Source: Enterovibrio sp. JCM 19048 (lineage in GTDB: Bacteria > Pseudomonadota > Gammaproteobacteria > Enterobacterales > Vibrionaceae). Taken from it: a stretch of 64,000 nucleotides of DNA. Under the pieces are notes generated by a model. That model was not told the origin of the DNA and made no database searches. It saw only the letters and a list, made by a program, of their open reading frames with translations. The translations under genes and the position numbers were made by a program. This document shows, one piece after another, positions 11,565-21,399 of the stretch. Positions within the stretch are counted from its first letter, which is position 1; each line of letters begins with the position of its first letter. The DNA is taken from assembly GCA_001310415.1 (NCBI GenBank), contig BAXE01000021.1:1-64000 (forward strand), given 5' to 3'.

Positions 11565-11635
11565 TGGAGAGACGCCGGTGGCACGGGTCACCGGCGATAA
11601 CAATGAAAAACTGAACTGAGGTTCACGCAAACGTT

Positions 11636-13009
11636 ATGAAAATTATCATCTTGGGGGCTGGACAGGTCGGCGGCACACTGGCTGAAAACCTGGTGGGCGA
11701 AAACAACGATATCACCATCGTCGACAAAGACCCCGAGCGCCTCAGGGAGTTGCAGGACAAATATGACCTGCGCGTGGTACAAGGCTATGCCAGCCACCCC
11801 TCCACCCTTTTGGAAGCTGGCGCACAAGACGCCGATATGCTGGTCGCGGTGACCAACTCTGATGAAACCAACATGATTGCCTGTCAGGTTGCTTTCACCC
11901 TCTACAACACCCCCAACCGCGTTGCCCGCATCCGAAGCCCACAATACCTCGCCGCCAAAGAGCAGCTTTATCAAACTGACGCCTGCCCGGTTGATCACTT
12001 GATTGCCCCGGAAGAACTGGTCACCCAGTATATCCAGCGCCTGATTGAATACGGGTGCGCTGCAGGTCGTGAACTTTGCCGACAACAAAGTCGGTCTGGT
12101 CGCCGTTAAGCCTATTACGGCGGCCCACTGGTCGGTAATGCCCTGTCTGCCCTTCGCGAGCACATGCCGCACGTGGATACCCGCGTTGCCGCCATTTTCC
12201 GCCGCGACCGTCCTATCCGTCCGCAGGGCACCACCATTATTGAAGCGGATGACGAAGTCTTCTTTGTCGCGGCCAGTAACCATATTCGTTCAGTCATGAG
12301 TGAACTCCAGCGTCTGGAGAAACCTTATAAACGGGTGATGATTGTTGGTGGCGGTAACATCGGTGCCGGTCTGGCGCGAAGCCTTGAGCGCACTTACAGC
12401 GTCAAACTGATTGAACGTAACCCGCAGCGTGCCGAGCAGCTTTCCGAGCTTCTTGAAAACACCATTGTGTTCTGTGGTGATGCCTCCGATCAGGAGCTGT
12501 TGAGCGAAGAGCACATCGACCAGATTGATGTGTTTATTGCAGTGACCAACGAAGACGAAGCCAACATCATGTCGGCGATGCTTGCCAAACGCCTGGGCGC
12601 CAAGAAAGTGATGGTGCTTATCCAGCGCAGCGCTTACGTCGATTTGGTACAGGGCGGCGCCATTGATGTGGCGATTTCACCGCAGCAGGCAACCATTTCC
12701 GCATTGCTGACCCATGTGCGTAAAGCCGATATTGTTAACGTGTCTTCCCTTCGCCGCGGCGCGGCTGAAGCGATTGAAGCCATTGCCCACGGCGATGCCA
12801 ACACCTCTAAAGTGGTAGGGCGTGCAATCGGTGAAATCAAATTGCCACCAGGCACCACCATAGGTGCCATTGTGCGTGAAGAGGAAGTCCTCATTGCCCA
12901 CGATAAAACCGTTATCCAGCAGGACGATCACGTAGTGATGTTCCTGGTCGATAAAAAGTACATTCCGGACGTAGAAAGGCTGTTCCAGCCAAGTCCGTTC
13001 TTCCTCTGA
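11636..13009 (+). CDS. trkA: Trk K+ uptake regulatory subunit TrkA (frameshifted)
   Basis: Peripheral NAD(H)-binding RCK protein that gates the Trk potassium transporter. Two Rossmann/RCK repeats are visible, beginning [13 protein letters not shown] and [13 protein letters not shown]. Frame breaks: near 12054 (TAC-CCG-GGT is two bases short, in [13 protein letters not shown]) and near 12110 (AAG-GCC lost one G, in [13 protein letters not shown]). Repaired length is 458 residues, exactly that of E. coli TrkA. The channel partner trkH follows 15 bases later. Confidence 0.95.
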
Positions 13010-13024
13010 TACGCTGGCTGTGTG

Positions 13025-14469
13025 ATGGTTAACTTAAAGCCGGTACTGTTCGTGATAGGGCTGGTCTTATCCAAGATCGCCCTTTTCATGTACATACCTA
13101 CCCTGACTGCCTTTTTTACCGGTACCGCCGGTTTTCTCGACTTCGGCCTTGCGGTCATCATTACCCACCTGGTGGCGTTTGCCTGCCTGACATTCGGACG
13201 CACTGACGACTTCCGCCTCAATGCGCGGGACATGTTTGTCATTACCACCTTTGTCTGGATCATTGCCAGCGCCTTTGCCGCCCTGCCGTTTGTGTTTATC
13301 AACCACATCAGTTTCACCGATGCCTACTTTGAAACCATGTCCGGTATCACCACCACAGGCTCCACGGTCTTGAGTGGATTACAGGATATGGCACCGGCAA
13401 TCCTGCTATGGCGCTCGATTCTGCAATGGCTCGGTGGGGTCGGGTTTATCGTGATGGGTGTAGCTATCCTGCCGTTCTTGAACGTCGGTGGTATGCGCCT
13501 GTTCCAGACCGAATCTTCAGACTGGTCAGCAAAATCCAGCCCACGCACCAAAAGCGTGGCAACCAGTATCATGAAGGTGTATCTCTTTCTTTCGGCGCTT
13601 TGCTATCTCGGCTTCTGGCTGACCGGCATGTCACCGTTTGATGCGGTAAACCACACCATGGCAACGCTCTCTACCGGTGGATTTTCTACCCGGGATACCT
13701 CCCTGAATGACTTCTCCCATGGAAGCCAATGGGTCGCCACTATTTTCATGTTTGCCGGTGGTTTGCCATTTTTGCTGCTGATCCAGGCGCTGCGGCGTAA
13801 AAGCCGCTGATGATTTTCCAGGATGCGCAGATCCGCGGCTTCACCTATCTGGTGGTTATCACGTCCCTGATGGTGACAGCCTGGCTGGTGATCACCCACC
13901 AGTTTGGACTGGCAGATGCCTTCCGTCTTGCCACCTTCAATATCGTTTCGGTGGTCACAACAACCGGCTTTGCCTTGGGGGACTTCACCGCCTGGGGGCC
14001 GTTCGCTTCGGTCATTTTTGCTTTTATGTTGATTGTGGGGGGCTGTTCAGGCTCAACGGCGGGCGGGGCAAAAATCTTCCGCTTCCAGGTAGCACTGGCA
14101 CTGCTTCGCAAGCAAATCCAGCAACTGGTTCACCCTTCCGGTGTTTTCGTCCAGCGCTACAATGGCCGTCCGGTGAATGAGGATATCGTGCGTTCTGTGG
14201 TGGCGTTTGCTATCACCTACATCATGACAATTCTGGTCGTGGCAATGGTGCTGGCAGCAACGGGCCTGGATGGCATTACCAGCCTGACCGGTGCCATGAC
14301 GGCAGTGGCCAATGTGGGACCAGGGATGGGAACCATCATTGGACCAACCGGCAACTTTGCCAGCCTGCCAGATACCGCCAAATGGGCTTTGAGCATCGGT
14401 ATGCTGATGGGACGACTGGAGATCCTGACTGTGCTGGTATTGCTGTTTCCGGTTTTCTGGCGCGATTAA
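13025..14469 (+). CDS. trkH: Trk K+ uptake membrane subunit TrkH (frameshifted)
   Basis: Integral membrane K+-translocating subunit with four pseudo-repeats of membrane-pore-membrane segments; the first selectivity-filter region SGITTTGST is clear. An A run at 13800-13803 is one base short, which inserts a stop after ALRRK; repair gives QALRRKKPLMIFQDAQIRGF and 481 residues. I prefer ATG 13025 (MVNLKPVLF); GTG 13022 is equally possible. It forms the working complex with the TrkA encoded directly upstream. Confidence 0.94.
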
Positions 14470-14478
14470 TCGCGCCAG
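14457..14478. terminator. Hairpin between trkH and trhA
   Basis: Near-perfect palindrome with GGCGCG-ATTAAT-CGCGCC core overlapping the trkH stop. The following sequence is only moderately T-rich, so termination strength is uncertain; it separates two convergent genes. Confidence 0.5.
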
Positions 14479-14499
14479 TTATCCTTTCAGTTACCGGCT

Positions 14500-15155
14500 C
14501 TAAACGGGCTGCACGTACAGGTAGATAGCCAGAAAGTGCAGCACCGTTCCTCCCAGCACAAACAGGTGCCAGATAGCGTGGTTAAACGGAATGCTGCGTT
14601 TAACGTAGAAAAACACACCGGCGGAATACACCAGCCGCCCAGCCCCAGCAATACCATTCCCCCGACCGGCATTGCCTGCGCCAGTTGATAGACTACCACC
14701 AGTGACAGCCAGCCCATCGCAAGATAGGTCGTCAGCGACAGCGCCTTGAAACGGTAGACAAAGGCAATCTTGAGCACAACGCCGAGCAGCGCAATGGCCC
14801 AGATAAGCCCCATCACCCAGTGAGCGAGCGGTGTACGCAGAGTTATTAGCAGGAAAGGCGTGTAAGTGCCGGCGATAAGCAGGTAAATCGCGCAATGGTC
14901 GAAGGTTTTCAACGCCCGTTTGGCGCGGGCAAACGGAATGGCATGATACAGGGTCGATGCCAGATAAAGCAGGATAATACTGGCACCGTAAATGCTATAG
15001 CTGGCAATACTGAGTGCGTCAGCATGCTCGCTTACTGCCTTTATCAGCAGCAGGGTCAGCGCCACAATGCCGAAAATCGCGCCGATACCGTGGCTGACGC
15101 TGCTGGCGATCTCTTCACGAACAGAATACTGAGACGGGGAAGTTGCCGTTGTCAT
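14500..15155 (-). CDS. trhA: Hemolysin III family membrane protein TrhA/YqfA (frameshifted)
   Basis: Seven-helix membrane protein of the hemolysin III / PAQR-like family, which in E. coli (YqfA) has been linked to membrane fluidity homeostasis. Family motifs [17 protein letters not shown] and the C-terminal FNHAIWH are present. One G is missing near 14632 (GGG-CTG in [19 protein letters not shown]), so the C-terminal third is out of frame; repaired length is 218. A 28-bp palindrome lies 56 bases before the start codon. Confidence 0.88.
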
Positions 15156-15210
15156 GTCACCCTTATCCTTTAATCAATACCTTGCAGGACACTGAAAGGC
15201 AGTATGACAC

Positions 15211-15238
15211 ATTTAAGCTTACACGTGTAAGCTTAAAT
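15211..15238. repeat. Perfect 28-bp palindrome
   Basis: Each arm is ATTTAAGCTTACAC and the centre is CAC|GTG, with no spacer and no mismatch. It overlaps the last base region of the Spo0M-like gene stop and lies 56 bases upstream of trhA on the same strand. It could be an operator for a dimeric regulator of trhA or an A/U-rich terminator; no T tract follows in either direction, which favours an operator. Confidence 0.6.
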
Positions 15239-16032
15239 TATTGCGACACCGCAGACAGCAAATCTGACACCTGAAGTGAGATGGATTCGGCTGTTGCAGC
15301 GGTGTCGAGCATTAAGGTGCGCTTGATATTGCCGCTGCCGGTCAGACGTCCCACCATCGCCCCGATTCCCTCCCCCTGCGGCTTGAACACCAACTGCAAT
15401 TCACATTGACCGGATTGCCGCATCACGGTGAGGGTTACCTCCCGAAACCTCGACGACAGATCTCCCGCGACCGGCTCCAGAGTCAAAATTTGTGAGAAAG
15501 GCAACGGCTGGCGTTCCACCTCTTCATTTTTCACGGAGGTAATACGAAAGTCAGTTTGCTCAAAGGTATCCAGCACAGTATCCAAGGTATCATCCGGCTT
15601 CACAGCCAGATCTACTTTGCCACTGGCATCCTTGGCGAGCGGAATATCTAGCCGGGCTTCGAGCCACACCTTGCCGTCACCAAGCGAAAGCGGTGTGGTT
15701 TGCGGCAGGATGAAAGCCGTGTGGAACACCCGCTCCTCACCGGCATTAATGGTGAACGCATCCGGCAGTGACCATTGATGCAGGGCACAGGTTTTGCGGC
15801 GGCGCTGTTGTTTCCGCCCTTGCTCGCCCTGAGAACGCACCTGCTCCCACCCCATGAAATCGCACTGCAGTGACAGCGAGATGGCATTGACCTGCTGTGC
15901 CACTTCCCCACCAGTGACGGTCAGTACCACGTCGATTTCCGACCCCTGCTTTGTGTCACCACTTGGCAATGCAATGCCAACCCCGGCGCTGCCAACGCCC
16001 ACTTTGGCGAGTGTTTTCTTAAACCATCCCAT
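15238..16032 (-). CDS. Spo0M-like (SpoOM) family protein
   Basis: 264-residue cytoplasmic protein with the arrestin-like fold family signature of Bacillus Spo0M: the N-terminal MGWFKKTLAKVGVGSAGVGIAL, DTKQGSEIDVVLTVTGGEVAQQVNAI and the C-terminal basic/hydrophobic part. Function in Gram-negative bacteria is unknown. The frame is intact. It is transcribed away from the divergent diguanylate cyclase gene at 16183, with a short inverted repeat (GTCTAC-N6-GTAGAC, 16056-16073) in the shared upstream region. Confidence 0.85.
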   Translation of the reverse strand: MGWFKKTLAKVGVGSAGVGIALPSGDTKQGSEIDVVLTVTGGEVAQQVNAISLSLQCDFMGWEQVRSQGEQGRKQQRRRKTCALHQWSLPDAFTINAGEERVFHTAFILPQTTPLSLGDGKVWLEARLDIPLAKDASGKVDLAVKPDDTLDTVLDTFEQTDFRITSVKNEEVERQPLPFSQILTLEPVAGDLSSRFREVTLTVMRQSGQCELQLVFKPQGEGIGAMVGRLTGSGNIKRTLMLDTAATAESISLQVSDLLSAVSQ

Positions 16033-16182
16033 GTCCGTTATCCATTGTTTTCCCTGTCTACTTTCATGTAGACGGTGTGGCCAACCACTCCGTCACAGCA
16101 AAATCTCAAATTCAACTAAGCTTATATAACTGGTAAGTGACGGCAACCTCAGCTGCACGAAAAAACGGAGAATAAGCCAGCC

Positions 16183-17207
16183 ATGTCTAATGATAAGTTT
16201 GCGCTAACTGCTGGATATTTAAAGAAAGTTGTACCACTTCTGATGAAATACCACGTCCCGGCGACACCGCCAAACTATGCACTGTGGTACACCTATGTCG
16301 CCAATGCAAACAGCGAACTGACCCAGAAGATTGATGAGTCGATCCGCGACACAGGATCCCTCAGTGCCAACACCTGTAAGGCGCTGTATGACGAACACCT
16401 GGCCGATGAACGCGTGCGGGAAAGTGATGCATTCAAACAAGGCTTCAGGCGCTGGCCATTGAAATGGGCAACACCATGGCCGACACCATGAAGGACACCG
16501 ATACTTTCCAAAGCACCCTGGACAAAACCTTTTCACAACTGGCACGTGTCGGGGAAGAGACCCTGTCGATGGATGAAACCATTGCAGTGGTGCGTTCGGC
16601 AGTTAAAGGCTCGAAAGAGATCCGCCAGTCCACCAGCTTTTTTAAAAACCAGCTGGCCGAAGCGCAAAAGGAAATCGACCGCCTTAGAGAAACGCTGGAA
16701 CAAGCCAATGAAGAGGCACTGCACGATGCCCTGACCGGTATATTCAATCGCCGCGCCTTTGATACTGAGATTGACGCCCTGGCAGCCAACCCGCCTCCAA
16801 AAGGTTTTTGCCTGCTGCTGTGCGATTTAGACCACTTTAAAAGCTTCAATGACACCTATGGCCACCTGATGGGCGATCAGGTGCTCAAGCTCACTGGTAA
16901 GCGGCTTACGGATTACTGCCGCGACGGCATCAAGGCATTCCGCTACGGCGGTGAAGAGTTTGCGCTTCTTGTGCCTAACCGTCAGCTCAACGGTGCCTGC
17001 CGGGTAGCAGAGACCATCCGGGCCAGCATCGACAAGCTGGTGCTCAAAGACAAGCGCAGTGGTAAGAAGCTCGACAACATTTCTGTGTCCATCGGTGTGG
17101 CGCAATATGAAAAAGGGGAAAGCATCGGAACCCTTATAGGCCGCGCTGACAGCTTGTTATATGAGGCTAAAAACCTCGGGCGAAACCGGGTGATGCCGAT
17201 TGCCTGA
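16183..17207 (+). CDS. GGDEF diguanylate cyclase (frameshifted)
   Basis: Soluble cyclic-di-GMP synthase of 341 residues after repair. The N-terminal half (about 1-170) is helical and ends in a coiled-coil-like stretch with NQLAEAQKEIDRLRETLEQ; the GGDEF domain starts at HDALTGIFNRRAF and carries DLDHFKSFNDTYGH and the active-site loop GGEEF. At the usual inhibitory-site position the sequence is RDGI, so the Asp of RxxD appears absent. The frame breaks near 16441 (one base lost before QALAIEMGNTMADTM). The signal sensed by the N-terminal half is unknown. Confidence 0.9.
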
Positions 17208-17228
17208 CCCCAGTTTCACCACCCCAAA

Positions 17229-17254
17229 CGGGCGTTGTTTCGACGCCCGAATTA
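17229..17254 (+). terminator. Terminator after the diguanylate cyclase
   Basis: CGGGCGT-TGTTTCG-ACGCCCG followed by AATTAATTTTT, about 20 bases after the stop. Confidence 0.6.
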
Positions 17255-17391
17255 ATTTTTAACTGCTGCTTTTTTATCCACTTTTTTTCTGTTATGCTCC
17301 GCGCGAAAATTCGCAATCGCGAACCAGAGTGCCCCGCAGCAAGGCTCAATGCCATCGGAATCCTGACGCCACTCTGTAAGAGTCCTTTGTC

Positions 17392-17598
17392 ATGGATGCG
17401 CAACCGATGAGAACCCCAATGCGCCCTGTAACTGTTCGTCCAGTCCGTGTCACCCGTACCCCTTCACGCATGCGTGCCCACTTTTTTGCGCCTGCGTTCA
17501 AAAGCAAAACTAACACTGATCTGAATGGCACCCCGGATTTGTCCTTGGTTCGCCCGACTCGCCCAGTGGTTGACATGCCGGAAGGTGAAGCAGCCTGA
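17392..17598 (+). CDS. Small Pro/Arg-rich protein of unknown function
   Basis: Candidate gene for a 68-residue protein starting MDAQPMRTPMRPVTVRPVRV. The first half is very basic and rich in Pro, Arg and Thr; the last 15 residues are acidic (VVDMPEGEAA). No family is recognised. Support: codons are those favoured by highly expressed enterobacterial genes (CGT, CGC, CTG, GGT, GTT, AAC), AAGAG lies 9 bases before the ATG, and a TTATGCT -10-like element with a GC-rich discriminator lies about 90 bases upstream. It sits alone between the cyclase terminator and yihD. An in-frame ATG at 17407 is an alternative start. Confidence 0.5.
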   Translation: MDAQPMRTPMRPVTVRPVRVTRTPSRMRAHFFAPAFKSKTNTDLNGTPDLSLVRPTRPVVDMPEGEAA

Positions 17599-17703
17599 AC
17601 CCACTTTTGTGATATTGGTCTCCATGGCCGAATCTGGTACTGTTACCGGATAAATCACATAAAAAGTAAGGCCAAACAAAAAGGCCTGGTCGGAGTCTTC
17701 AAA

Positions 17704-17970
17704 ATGAAATGTCATCGCGTTAACGAACTGATTGAACTGCTGCACCCTGAGTGGCAGAAAGAGCCTGAACTAAACCTGCTGCAAATGATCAGCAAACTGG
17801 CACAAGAAGCCGGTTACGAAGGCAAGCTGGAAGATTTAACCGATGATGTGCTCATCTACCACCTCAAGATGCGCAACAGTGACAAAGACACCATGATCCC
17901 GGGTCTGGCAAAAGATTGCGAAGATGATTTTAAAACCGCAATCCTGCGCGCACGGGGCCTTATCAAGTAA
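17704..17970 (+). CDS. yihD: YihD family (DUF1040) protein
   Basis: 88-residue cytoplasmic protein of unknown function. It starts [20 protein letters not shown] and shares the [13 protein letters not shown] and [15 protein letters not shown] segments with E. coli YihD. ATG is preceded by GGAG at 8 bases. As in E. coli it belongs to the yihD-srkA-dsbA-yihG neighbourhood, here with ccoG inserted after it. A strong terminator follows, so it is probably a single-gene transcript. Confidence 0.9.
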   Translation: MKCHRVNELIELLHPEWQKEPELNLLQMISKLAQEAGYEGKLEDLTDDVLIYHLKMRNSDKDTMIPGLAKDCEDDFKTAILRARGLIK

Positions 17971-17987
17971 GGTGGTTTAACCGGATG

Positions 17988-18019
17988 AAAAGCGAAGCAA
18001 AAAGTGCTTCGCTTTTTTG
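17988..18019 (+). terminator. Terminator after yihD
   Basis: AAAGCGAAGCA-AAAAG-TGCTTCGCTTTTTTG, a long stem with a T run. Confidence 0.85.
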
Positions 18020-18202
18020 TTTCTGTTACACGTCACCGCCGTGATGGGCGGCCAATATTCCACCACCCGCACAGAAATCATCGCCGTAGCTGGGATATAA
18101 TCCGTTAACTATAGTTAGATATCGCTAATCTAATGGTGCAGGCTAAGTATTTGTACCTACCCGCTTCGGCGAAATTTGTTTGACCCAAGGAATGCAGGTT
18201 TC

Positions 18203-19620
18203 ATGAGCAAGGATAAAATTGACGTCAAAGACGTCACGCCCAAAGAGTTCAACCCCAAAACCCACAAATCCAGTGGTGACCGATTTAACCCCAGCAACCG
18301 CATTTACGTGCGTGCCGCCAAAGGCGTCTATCAACAACTGCGCCGTAAAATGGTTGGTTCTTCATGCTACTGTTTGTGCTGACCCCTGGATCCCCTATGG
18401 CGACCGCCAGGCGATCCTGATCGATATCGGCAAACAACAATATAACTTCTTTGGCCTGACCTTGTGGCCACAGGATCTCACCCTGCTCGCCACCCTGTTT
18501 ATGATCCTGGCCTTTGCCCTGTTCTTTGTTACCACCTTTTTGGGTAGGGTCTGGTGTGGATATCTGTGCCCGCAAACGGTGTGGACGTTCATTTTTATCT
18601 GGTTTGAAGAAAAGCTGGAAGCTCGGCCAACAAACGCCGCAAGCAAGACTCTATGCCACTGACCGGTGAGCTGCGGTTACGAAAACTTGCCAAACACCTT
18701 TGCTGGTTGCCGCCTGGTAACAGGCCTGACCTTTGTCGGTTACTTTATCCCGGTGCGGGAGCTGGTGGTCGGCTTTTTCACTTTCAACACCAGCTTCGTG
18801 GTTACATTCTGGGTGCTGTTTTTCAGCGTGATCACCTACGCCAATGCCGGTTGGATGCGCTCTATTGTCTGTATCCACATGTGCCCGTATGCCCGCTTCC
18901 AGTCCGCCATGTTTGATAAAGACACCTTTATCGTCGGTTATGACACCAAACGCGGTGAAACCCGTGGCCCACGTGGCCGTAAGAAAGACCCGAAAGAGCT
19001 GGGGCTTGGCGACTGTATCGACTGTAACCTGTGTGTGCAGGTCTGCCCGACCGGCATCGATATCCGTGATGGCCTGCAATACGAATGTATCAACTGTGGC
19101 GCCTGTGTGGATGCCTGTGATGAAACCATGGATCGCATGGGTTACGCCAAGGGGCTGATCAGCTACACCACAGAGCACAAACTCGAAGGGCATAAGGTCG
19201 ATATCATGCGGCCGAAACTGATTGGCTACGGCGTGGTGATGGTTGCATGGTGGGGCTGTTCTTTTTACTGCTTTCTTCGGTACAACCCATGGGACTGGAT
19301 GTTATCCGGGATCGCAGCCAGCTGTTCAAAACCAACAGTGACGGCCTGATTGAAAACACCTATACCCTGAAAATTCTCAACAAAACCCAGCAGCCGGAAA
19401 CCTACGATCTTTCGGTGAAAGGACTGGATGCCTGCAATGGTACGGCAAACAGAGGGTCACCCTGCAAGCCGGTGAGATTTTCACCCTGCCGGTGAGCCTT
19501 GGGATTGACCCTTACGATCTGACAACACCGATGGCTGACATCACCTTTGTGCTGCAGCGCCAGTCCGGCGATGACAAGAAAGAGATCGAAACCGAAAGCC
19601 GCTTTATCGGCAAAATGTAA
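18203..19620 (+). CDS. ccoG: Cytochrome oxidase cbb3 accessory protein CcoG/RdxA (multiple frameshifts)
   Basis: Membrane polyferredoxin implicated in Cu handling for cbb3 oxidase assembly. Visible: several membrane helices, the FLGRVWCGYLCPQTVWTF motif, the two 4Fe-4S sets CIDCNLCVQVCP and CINCGACVDACD, and a C-terminal immunoglobulin-like domain. At least seven single-base losses break the frame, near 18353, 18391, 18622, 18712 (two adjacent sites), 19245 and 19432. Repaired length is about 474 residues, normal for the family. ATG 18203 follows an AGG at short spacing. Confidence 0.9.
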
Positions 19621-19636
19621 ATTATCCCTCCTTATC

Positions 19637-19663
19637 CGGGCGCTCAATGAGCGCCCGTTTTTA
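19637..19663 (+). terminator. Terminator after ccoG
   Basis: CGGGCGCTC-AAT-GAGCGCCCG followed by TTTTTAT. Confidence 0.88.
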
Positions 19664-19714
19664 TGCAAACTCTGCTACCATCAAACACCTATTCCATCCC
19701 TATGCTGAGATCCT

Positions 19715-20700
19715 ATGAGCGACGCCCAATTCAGCTACGAACACCTAACACCCGATGCCCTGCTTGATGCACTGGAGTCTGTGGGTATCCGCCCGGAATC
19801 CGGCCTGCTGGCGCTGAACAGCTACGAAAACCGTGTCTATCAGTTCCAGGATGAAGAGCGCCGCCGTCTGGTTACCAAGTTCTACCGTCCACAACGCTGG
19901 AGCCGCGAACAAATTCTCGAAGAGCACGCTTTGCCAGAGATTTGCAGGACGCCGAAGTGCCCGTGGCCGTCCCGCTAGAAATTGACGGCAGCACCCTGTT
20001 TGAGCACAACGGCTACCAGTTCGCGGTTTTCCCGAGCGTAGGCGGACGTACCTTTGAGGTAGACAACTGGGATCAGCTGGAAATGGTCGGACGCTTCCTG
20101 GGACGCATTCACCAGGTGGGTGCCAGCAAACCCTTTATCCACCGCCCCACCATTGGGCTGGATGAATACCTGTTTACACCGAGAGAGGTGCTCGCCAACA
20201 GCCCGTTTATTCCGATGCATCTGGAAAATGCCTTTTTTTCCGATCTCGACCGACTTATCGACGTATTAAAAAACCGTTGGGAAGACAGCTTCAGTACTAT
20301 CCGACTGCACGGCGACTGTCACCCCAGCAATATTTTGTGGCGTGATGGCCCGATGTTTGTGGATCTGGACGATGCCCGCAACGGCCCGGCTATCCAGGAT
20401 ATCTGGATGCTGCTCAACGGTGACCGCGGCGATCAACTGGCACAACTGGATACCCTTGCGGAAGCTTACTCGGAGTTTCGTGACTTTCCGGCCAATCAGT
20501 TGCAACTTATTGAGCCATTACGCGGTCTGAGAATGGTGCATTACATGGCATGGCTGGCAAAACGCTGGCAGGATCCGGCTTTTCCACGTGCATTCCCGTG
20601 GTTTGCTGAGGCAAAATATTGGGAAACTCAAGTCCTTGCCTTTAAAGAACAACTGGCAGCCCTTGAGGAGCCACCACTGACGCTGGCACCACAATGGTAA
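19715..20700 (+). CDS. srkA: Stress response kinase A (YihE/RdoA), frameshifted
   Basis: Ser/Thr protein kinase with an aminoglycoside-phosphotransferase fold that dampens Cpx-linked envelope stress and cell-death responses. The catalytic loop HGDCHPSNILW and the metal-binding DLDDA are present. One T is missing near 19932 (GCT-TTT-GCC in EEHAFARDLQDAEVPVAVPL); repaired length is 328 residues, the same as E. coli. dsbA follows 36 bases later, as in E. coli, and is probably co-transcribed. Confidence 0.95.
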
Positions 20701-20736
20701 GCTGCACAAAACAATTACTCAGGGAGAAAGAACGTT

Positions 20737-21339
20737 ATGTTTAAAAAACTGTTTGCGGTTGCCGCTGTGGCACTGCTGGCCTTTTCTGCACAGGCGGCGC
20801 GTTTCAACGCCGGCGAAGATTACCAGGTACTGGATCTGCCAAAGACAGAAAACCCATCTGTGACCGAATTCTTTTCCTTCTACTGCCCTCACTGTTTTAA
20901 AAGTGAACCCCTGATGCAGGCACTGAAGAAGAACATCCCGGACAATACCGCATTCAACAAAAACCACGTTTCTTTCATGGGCGGCGGCATGGGTAAATCC
21001 CTGAGCAAAGCCTACGCGACAGCCGTAATGCTGGACGTGGAAGATAAAATGGTACCGGTACTGTTTAACCGCATTCACCTGCTGCAACAGCCACCACGCA
21101 GCGACGAGGAAATCCGTCAGATTTTCATCGATGAAGGCGTAGATGCAGCGAAATTCGACGGCACCTTCAACAGCTTTGCAGTGAATGGCATGGCAAACCG
21201 CTTTGATAAAGCGTTCCAGGATTCAGGCCTGCGCGGCGTACCTGCGGTGATCGTGAACGGCAAATATCACGTCACACCAAAGACCATCAAATCCCAGGAA
21301 GATTACTTCGCACTGGTGAACTTCCTGCTGACGCAGTAA
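20737..21339 (+). CDS. dsbA: Periplasmic thiol:disulfide oxidoreductase DsbA
   Basis: Introduces disulfide bonds into periplasmic proteins. Intact at 200 residues, with a signal peptide cleaved after about residue 20 (FSAQA-ARF). The redox motif C50-P-H-C53 in FFSFYCPHC and the cis-proline loop GVPAVIVNG near 168 are typical, and the length is close to the 208 of E. coli. ATG 20737 follows a GGGAGAAAG ribosome-binding site. It lies downstream of srkA. Confidence 0.97.
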   Translation: MFKKLFAVAAVALLAFSAQAARFNAGEDYQVLDLPKTENPSVTEFFSFYCPHCFKSEPLMQALKKNIPDNTAFNKNHVSFMGGGMGKSLSKAYATAVMLDVEDKMVPVLFNRIHLLQQPPRSDEEIRQIFIDEGVDAAKFDGTFNSFAVNGMANRFDKAFQDSGLRGVPAVIVNGKYHVTPKTIKSQEDYFALVNFLLTQ

Positions 21340-21355
21340 GTTGCTACCAGAACGC

Positions 21356-21381
21356 AAAAAGGGCCAGATGGCCCTTTTTTG
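21356..21381. terminator. Bidirectional terminator between dsbA and yihG
   Basis: AAAAAGGGCC-AGAT-GGCCCTTTTTT: T runs on both strands between convergent genes. Confidence 0.88.
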
Positions 21382-21399
21382 TTTTCTCTTTCCGGATTA

